Below are positions 1-6,768 of a DNA stretch of 6,768 bases, piece by piece (position 1 is the stretch's first letter; each line of letters opens with the position of its first letter). The notes beneath the pieces are model-generated. The model had not been told where the DNA came from and did no database searches. It saw only the letters and a list, made by a program, of their open reading frames with translations. Source of the stretch: Rhodanobacter sp. (lineage in GTDB: Bacteria; Pseudomonadota; Gammaproteobacteria; Xanthomonadales; Rhodanobacteraceae); contig JAPHUU010000010.1 of assembly GCA_026193555.1 (NCBI GenBank), positions 1-6,768 on the forward strand. The letters are read 5' to 3'. Made by a program: the position numbers and the translations under genes.

Positions 1-1
1 A

Positions 2-538
2 CCGGCAGCCACCAGTGACTTGATGACCTGGAACGCCGATGGCACACGCCTGCCGGCGCGCATGCACGCGGAGTATCTGCGCTGGATGTATCTGGAGAAC
101 CGGCTGGCGGAAGGCCGCTTCATGGTCGATGGGCGTCCGCTCTCGGTCGCCGACATCAGGCTGCCGATGTTCGTGGTGGGCACCGAGAATGATCACATCG
201 CACCCTGGCGCTCGGTCTACAAGATCCACCTCCTGAACGACGGCGAGATCAGCTTCGTGCTGACCTCGGGCGGCCACAATGCCGGCATCGTCAGCGAACC
301 GGGCCACCCGAACCGCCGCTTCCGGCTGGGCAGGCGCAAGGCGCACGGCAACTACATCGGTCCTGAGGAATGGATGGCGGACACATCCAGCGAGCGGGGC
401 TCGTGGTGGCCGCGCTGGCATGACTGGCTCGATCACCGAAGCAGCACACGGATACCTGCACCATCGCACTGCGGCAATCCCGCCGCGGGTTACCCGGCGC
501 TGATGGATGCGCCAGGCCGTTACGTACTTGAACATTGA
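2..538 (+). CDS. phaC: Poly(3-hydroxyalkanoate) synthase, C-terminal part (5' end outside window)
   Basis: PhaC polymerises (R)-3-hydroxyacyl-CoA into polyhydroxyalkanoate at the surface of cytoplasmic storage granules, releasing CoA. Only the last 178 codons are present, open from the window edge and ending at TGA 536-538. The reading frame shows the C-terminal half of the alpha/beta-hydrolase core. It contains WNADGTRLPARMHAEYLR, then GTENDHIAPW with the likely catalytic Asp at 191-193, then TSGGHNAG with the likely catalytic His at 275-277. The late GSWWPRWHDWL block and the terminal APGRYV are typical of class I PhaC C-termini. The nucleophilic Cys lies upstream of the window and cannot be checked. 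The His motif differs from the common SGHIAG by an extra Gly and an Asn, which suggests a divergent branch of class I. The next gene starts 13 nt after the stop, so this gene is probably in the same operon. The family assignment is firm; chain-length specificity is unknown. Confidence 0.9.
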   Translation, partial: PAATSDLMTWNADGTRLPARMHAEYLRWMYLENRLAEGRFMVDGRPLSVADIRLPMFVVGTENDHIAPWRSVYKIHLLNDGEISFVLTSGGHNAGIVSEPGHPNRRFRLGRRKAHGNYIGPEEWMADTSSERGSWWPRWHDWLDHRSSTRIPAPSHCGNPAAGYPALMDAPGRYVLEH

Positions 539-541
539 GGT
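537..541 (+). promoter_or_regulatory. Ribosome binding site deciding the start of the hydratase/phosphotransacetylase gene
   Basis: GAGGT lies 10 nt before the ATG at 552 and overlaps the phaC stop codon, TGA 536-538. It favours 552 over the in-frame ATG at 507, which lies inside phaC without a good Shine-Dalgarno match. A GTG at 549 directly before the ATG is also within reach. Ribosomes ending phaC would stop on this site, which fits translational coupling. Confidence 0.6.
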
Positions 542-551
542 ACCCGCCGTG

Positions 552-1985
552 ATGAATGCAATTGCCGCCGCAGCGACGAGCTTCATCGAGAACCGCACCT
601 TCGATGAGATATCGGCAGGCGACCGCGCCAGCCTCGTCCGTACGTTGTCACAGCAGGACATCGAACTGTTCGCCGCGATGTCCGGCGACGTGAACCCGGC
701 ACACATGGATCCGGCCTATGCCCGCACCGACCTGTTTCACCGGGTGATTGCCCACGGCATGTGGGGCGGCGCCCTGATCTCTACCGTGCTCGGCACCGAA
801 CTGCCGGGGCCGGGCACGATCTACCTGTCGCAGGATCTGCATTTCCATGCGCCGGTGGGCGTGGGCGATACGGTCACCGTCACCGTCACCGCGAGGGAAA
901 AACACGCGCTGAACCACCGGATCAGTTTTGACTGCCGCTGCAGCAACCAGCGCGGCGAAGACGTGATCCTGGGCGTCGCCGAAGTGCAGGCACCGACCGA
1001 GAAGATCCGCCGTCCGCGCCTGGAGGTGCCGGACGTGCGCCTCGCCAGTCACGACCGCTTCCGCGACCTGATGGCGCATACCGCCGACGGCATCCCGATC
1101 GCCACCGCGATCGTGCATCCGTGCGACGAGGTATCGCTGGGTGCCGCGATCGAGGCCGCCCGCGCCGGCCTGATCGTGCCGATCCTGGTCGGCCCTGCCG
1201 CCAGGATCCAGGCCGCCGCGAAACAGGCCGGGCTCGACATCAGCAGCTACCGGTTGGTCGACACGCCGCACAGCCATGCGGCGGCGGCTCAGGCCGTGGC
1301 ACTGGTGCGCAATGGCCAGGCCGGCTTGCTGATGAAAGGCTCGCTGCACACCGACGAACTGATGCACGCCGTGGTCGCGGTCGAGACCGGGCTGCGCACC
1401 GAGCGTCGGCTCAGCCATGTCTACCTGATGGACGTACCCGGCTACGCGCGGCCGCTGCTGGTCACCGACGCCGCGATCAACATCGCGCCGACCCTGGCCG
1501 AGAAGCGCGACATCATCCAGAACGCGATCGACCTGGCTCACGTGATCGGGCTGGCCACGCCGCGCGTTGCCGTGCTGTCCGCAGTGGAGACGGTGAACCC
1601 GGCGATCCCTTCGACCGTGGACGCCGCCGCGTTGTGCAAGATGGCCGAACGCGGCCAGATCACCGGTGGCATCGTCGATGGCCCGCTGGCATTCGACAAC
1701 GCGGTGAGCCCGGAAGCGGCGCGCGAGAAGGGCATCGTCTCGAAGGTAGCCGGCCAGGCCGACATCCTGGTGGTGCCCGATCTGGAATCGGGCAACATGC
1801 TGGCCAAGCAGCTGACCTTTCTCGCCGGTGCCGATGCGGCTGGCATCGTGATGGGGGCGCGGGTGCCGATCATCCTGACCAGTCGCGCCGATTCATCGCG
1901 CACCCGCATCGCCTCCTGCGCGGTGGCAGTGCTGGTGGCGCGCTCGCGAGCCGGCAAGCCGTTGCCGGTGCCGGCAGAGGCCTGA
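552..1985 (+). CDS. Bifunctional (R)-specific enoyl-CoA hydratase / phosphate acetyltransferase
   Basis: This is a fused two-domain enzyme of 477 residues, a recognised family. Residues ~11-150 form a MaoC/PhaJ-like hot-dog hydratase. The motif SGDVNPAHMDPAYA carries Asp46 and His51 at the five-residue spacing of the PhaJ catalytic pair, and YLSQDLHFHAPVGVGDTV is the usual follow-on segment. This domain should hydrate trans-2-enoyl-CoA to (R)-3-hydroxyacyl-CoA, the PhaC substrate. Residues ~165-470 form a phosphate acetyl/butyryltransferase domain with ILVGPAARI, DGPLAFDNAVS (~376-386), PDLESGNMLAKQL (~409-421) and SRADSSRTRIAS (~444-455). It should interconvert acetyl-phosphate plus CoA with acetyl-CoA plus phosphate. 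The start at 552 is preferred because the hydratase begins right after it; starting at 507 would add 15 unconserved residues. The neighbours support both halves: phaC upstream, ackA 3 nt downstream and xfp beyond. The acyl preference of the second domain (acetyl or butyryl) cannot be settled from sequence; adjacent ackA favours acetyl. Confidence 0.93.
   Translation: MNAIAAAATSFIENRTFDEISAGDRASLVRTLSQQDIELFAAMSGDVNPAHMDPAYARTDLFHRVIAHGMWGGALISTVLGTELPGPGTIYLSQDLHFHAPVGVGDTVTVTVTAREKHALNHRISFDCRCSNQRGEDVILGVAEVQAPTEKIRRPRLEVPDVRLASHDRFRDLMAHTADGIPIATAIVHPCDEVSLGAAIEAARAGLIVPILVGPAARIQAAAKQAGLDISSYRLVDTPHSHAAAAQAVALVRNGQAGLLMKGSLHTDELMHAVVAVETGLRTERRLSHVYLMDVPGYARPLLVTDAAINIAPTLAEKRDIIQNAIDLAHVIGLATPRVAVLSAVETVNPAIPSTVDAAALCKMAERGQITGGIVDGPLAFDNAVSPEAAREKGIVSKVAGQADILVVPDLESGNMLAKQLTFLAGADAAGIVMGARVPIILTSRADSSRTRIASCAVAVLVARSRAGKPLPVPAEA
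1976..1980 (+). promoter_or_regulatory. Ribosome binding site of ackA inside the end of the preceding gene
   Basis: AGAGG lies 8 nt before the ATG at 1989, within the last codons of the hydratase/phosphotransacetylase gene, whose stop TGA is 1983-1985. Only 3 nt separate that stop from the ackA start, so the two genes are very likely translationally coupled, with near-equal output of the two acetyl-phosphate-consuming enzymes. Confidence 0.55.
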
Positions 1986-1988
1986 GCG

Positions 1989-3191
1989 ATGCCGCAAGCC
2001 ATCCTCACGCTCAATGCCGGCTCGTCCAGCATCAAGTTCGCGCTGCACGAGATGGAACCGGGCACGCGGCCGCGGCGACTGTCGCACGGCCAGATCGAGG
2101 ACATCGGTAATGCGCCGCACTTCGTCGTCAGGGACGCCGACGGCGCGACCCTGACCGAGCAGCGCTGGCCGAGCGGTTCGGCACTGGATCATGCCGCCCT
2201 GCTGACACCGCTGCTGGACTGGATCACCGGCCACCTCGGCGTCGAATCACTGGTGGCGGTCGGTCATCGCATTGTCCACGGCGGCAATGCCTATTACCGG
2301 CCGGTGCGCCTGGATCCCGCGCTCGTCGTCGAGCTGGCCAGGCTGTCCCCGCTGGCGCCGCTGCACCAGCCGCACAATCTCGCCGCCGTGCGGGCAATCA
2401 CGCACCTGCGTCCCGGGCTGCCCCAGGTCGCCTGTTTCGACACCGCCTTCCATCACGGCATGGCACCCACCGTGACGCGGCTGGCCCTGCCCCGCCGGTT
2501 CACCGACGAAGGCGTGCGCCGCTATGGTTTCCACGGGCTGTCCTACGAATACCTCGCTGGGCGCCTGCGTGAGCAGGCACCCACGCTGGCCTCCGGCCGG
2601 GTCATCGCGGCGCACCTGGGCAATGGCGCCAGCCTGTGCGCGATGCATGACGGTCGCAGCGTCGACACCACGATGGGCTTCACCGCGCTGGATGGCCTGG
2701 TGATGGGTACCCGCTGCGGCAACCTCGATCCCGGCGCCTTGCTGTACCTGCAGCAGGTGCATGGTCTCAGCGTGGCCGCGGTGGAACACATGCTGTACCA
2801 CGACAGCGGCCTGCTCGGCGTATCCGGCATCAGCAACGACATGCGCACCCTGCTGGCCAGCAGCGACGTGCACGCGCAGGAGGCGATCGATCTGTTCGTG
2901 TTCCGTATCGCGCGGGAGGTCGGCGCGCTGACCTCCAGCCTCGGCGGTGTCGACGGGCTGGTGTTCTCCGCCGGCATCGGCGAGCGCGCGGCGCCAATCC
3001 GCGCCGCGGTATGCGCCCGGCTGGCCTGGCTGGGCATCACCTGCGACGACGACGCCAATGCCGCCAATGCCGCACTGATCAGCACACCGGACAGTCGCGT
3101 GCAGGTGCGCGTGATCGCCACCGACGAGGAGTCGATGATCGCCACCCACACCATCAACGTGCTGTACCCGACGTCGCGAGCGACGCCATGA
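1989..3191 (+). CDS. ackA: Acetate kinase
   Basis: Acetate kinase is a cytoplasmic ASKHA-fold enzyme that interconverts acetyl-phosphate plus ADP with acetate plus ATP. The 400-residue length is normal for the family. Conserved elements appear in order: ILTLNAGSSSIKFAL at the N-terminus (Asn9), GHRIVHGG (Arg94), CFDTAFHHGMAP (Asp151), RRYGFHGLSYEYLA (His182), AHLGNGASLCA (~208-218), TTMGFTALDGLVMGTRCG (Arg242), SGLLGVSGISNDMR (~273-286), GLVFSAGIGER (~323-333) and TDEESMIA (Glu380/381). These match the substrate, phosphate and Mg2+ residues known from the Methanosarcina enzyme, so the protein should be active. The usual TNEEL near the C-terminus reads TDEES here, a mild variation. With phosphotransacetylase upstream and phosphoketolase downstream, the likely in vivo direction is ATP formation from phosphoketolase-derived acetyl-phosphate. 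A propionate kinase is less likely but not excluded by sequence. Confidence 0.96.
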   Translation: MPQAILTLNAGSSSIKFALHEMEPGTRPRRLSHGQIEDIGNAPHFVVRDADGATLTEQRWPSGSALDHAALLTPLLDWITGHLGVESLVAVGHRIVHGGNAYYRPVRLDPALVVELARLSPLAPLHQPHNLAAVRAITHLRPGLPQVACFDTAFHHGMAPTVTRLALPRRFTDEGVRRYGFHGLSYEYLAGRLREQAPTLASGRVIAAHLGNGASLCAMHDGRSVDTTMGFTALDGLVMGTRCGNLDPGALLYLQQVHGLSVAAVEHMLYHDSGLLGVSGISNDMRTLLASSDVHAQEAIDLFVFRIAREVGALTSSLGGVDGLVFSAGIGERAAPIRAAVCARLAWLGITCDDDANAANAALISTPDSRVQVRVIATDEESMIATHTINVLYPTSRATP

Positions 3192-3292
3192 ACATCCCGA
3201 TGGCGGATCGGCCACTGGGCAAGCGGGGGGTCCGCAACGACTGAGTGGCAAGGTCAGGTGTTCTGGCATCGCGCCACACGGAGGATGCATCC
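3192..3292 (+). other. ackA-xfp intergenic gap with inverted repeats and an 18-codon mini-ORF
   Basis: This 101-nt stretch is the longest non-coding piece of the window. A mini-ORF starts at ATG 3188, overlapping the ackA stop as ATGA, and ends at TGA 3242-3244. It encodes 18 residues (MNIPMADRPLGKRGVRND) and is in the same frame as xfp. There is no strong Shine-Dalgarno before it. Inverted repeats are visible: GCGGATC 3203-3209 can pair with GGTCCGC 3229-3235 (one G-T pair), GCCACT 3211-3216 with AGTGGC 3244-3249, and GCGG 3223-3226 with CCGC 3232-3235. The first and third compete for the same bases, and the first and second interleave. No T-run follows, so this is not a standard factor-independent terminator. 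I see no convincing -35/-10 pair. The stretch could tune xfp expression or be a simple spacer. Confidence 0.35.
3280..3284 (+). promoter_or_regulatory. Strong ribosome binding site of xfp
   Basis: GGAGG lies 8 nt before the ATG at 3293 and is the best Shine-Dalgarno match in the window. It selects 3293 over the in-frame GTG at 3245, which would add 16 residues without family similarity. The strong site suggests that phosphoketolase is translated independently of ackA. Confidence 0.75.

Positions 3293-6768
<3,476 letters not shown>

Noticed and set aside
476..491. Short GC-rich inverted repeat near the end of phaC
   Set aside because: The stem is only about 4-5 bp, lies within coding sequence and has no T-run, so it is neither a terminator nor a convincing operator.
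507..551. Upstream in-frame ATG for the hydratase/phosphotransacetylase gene
   Set aside because: It lies within the end of phaC without a good Shine-Dalgarno and adds residues outside the hydratase domain; the ATG at 552 has GAGGT 10 nt upstream.
873..890. Three tandem copies of GTCACC
   Set aside because: It encodes alternating Val-Thr of a beta strand in the hydratase domain, a common coding pattern, so it is not treated as a functional repeat.
1121..2110. Plus-strand open frame of 329 codons overlapping the phosphotransacetylase domain and the ackA start
   Set aside because: It is Arg/Gly/Pro-rich without any domain; the overlapping frame encodes a clear phosphotransacetylase domain and AckA.
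2247..3290. Long minus-strand open frame opposite ackA (347 codons), and similar ones at 648-1541, 3254-4099, 4838-5638 and 5551-6408
   Set aside because: They lie antisense to genes with intact family motifs, show no recognisable domains and are rich in His, Gln, Arg and Gly, as expected of GC-rich shadow frames.
3245..3292. Upstream in-frame GTG start for phosphoketolase
   Set aside because: No Shine-Dalgarno at useful spacing, and the 16 extra residues look unlike the family; GGAGG sits 8 nt before the ATG at 3293.

Overview
The window is about 6.8 kb of GC-rich DNA (roughly two thirds G+C by eye). It is almost entirely coding on the + strand and reads as one tightly packed operon. The GC content, the class I-like PHA synthase, the fused hydratase/phosphotransacetylase and the alternate F-type ATPase subunit point to a beta- or gammaproteobacterium, for example a Burkholderiales- or Rhodanobacter-like organism. 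The exact taxon cannot be fixed from the sequence alone.

Layout, left to right. (1) 2-538: C-terminal part of a poly(3-hydroxyalkanoate) synthase (PhaC), whose start lies outside the window. (2) 552-1985: a two-domain protein, with an N-terminal MaoC/PhaJ-type (R)-specific enoyl-CoA hydratase and a C-terminal phosphate acetyltransferase. (3) 1989-3191: acetate kinase (AckA). (4) 3192-3292: a 101-nt gap, the only sizeable non-coding stretch, with inverted repeats and an 18-codon mini-ORF overlapping the ackA stop. (5) 3293-5689: Xfp phosphoketolase. (6) 5686-6768: 5' part of a beta subunit most like the alternate, Na+-translocating N-ATPase, cut by the window end. Junctions are 13 nt, 3 nt, 101 nt and a 4-nt ATGA overlap, so co-transcription and translational coupling are likely. 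No clear promoter, factor-independent terminator, tRNA, rRNA, mobile element or CRISPR array was seen.

The genes form a coherent acetyl-phosphate module. Phosphoketolase splits xylulose-5-P or fructose-6-P with inorganic phosphate, giving acetyl-phosphate. AckA converts that to acetate plus ATP. The phosphotransacetylase domain instead converts it to acetyl-CoA, which can be built into C4 acyl-CoAs; the hydratase domain makes (R)-3-hydroxyacyl-CoA and PhaC polymerises it. The ATPase that follows could spend ATP from substrate-level phosphorylation on Na+ (or H+) export. My inference is a carbon-overflow and energy-maintenance island for oxygen-limited or energy-limited conditions. The individual families are known. 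The physical coupling of phosphoketolase, ATP formation, PHA synthesis and an alternate ATPase in one transcription unit is the most interesting feature here.
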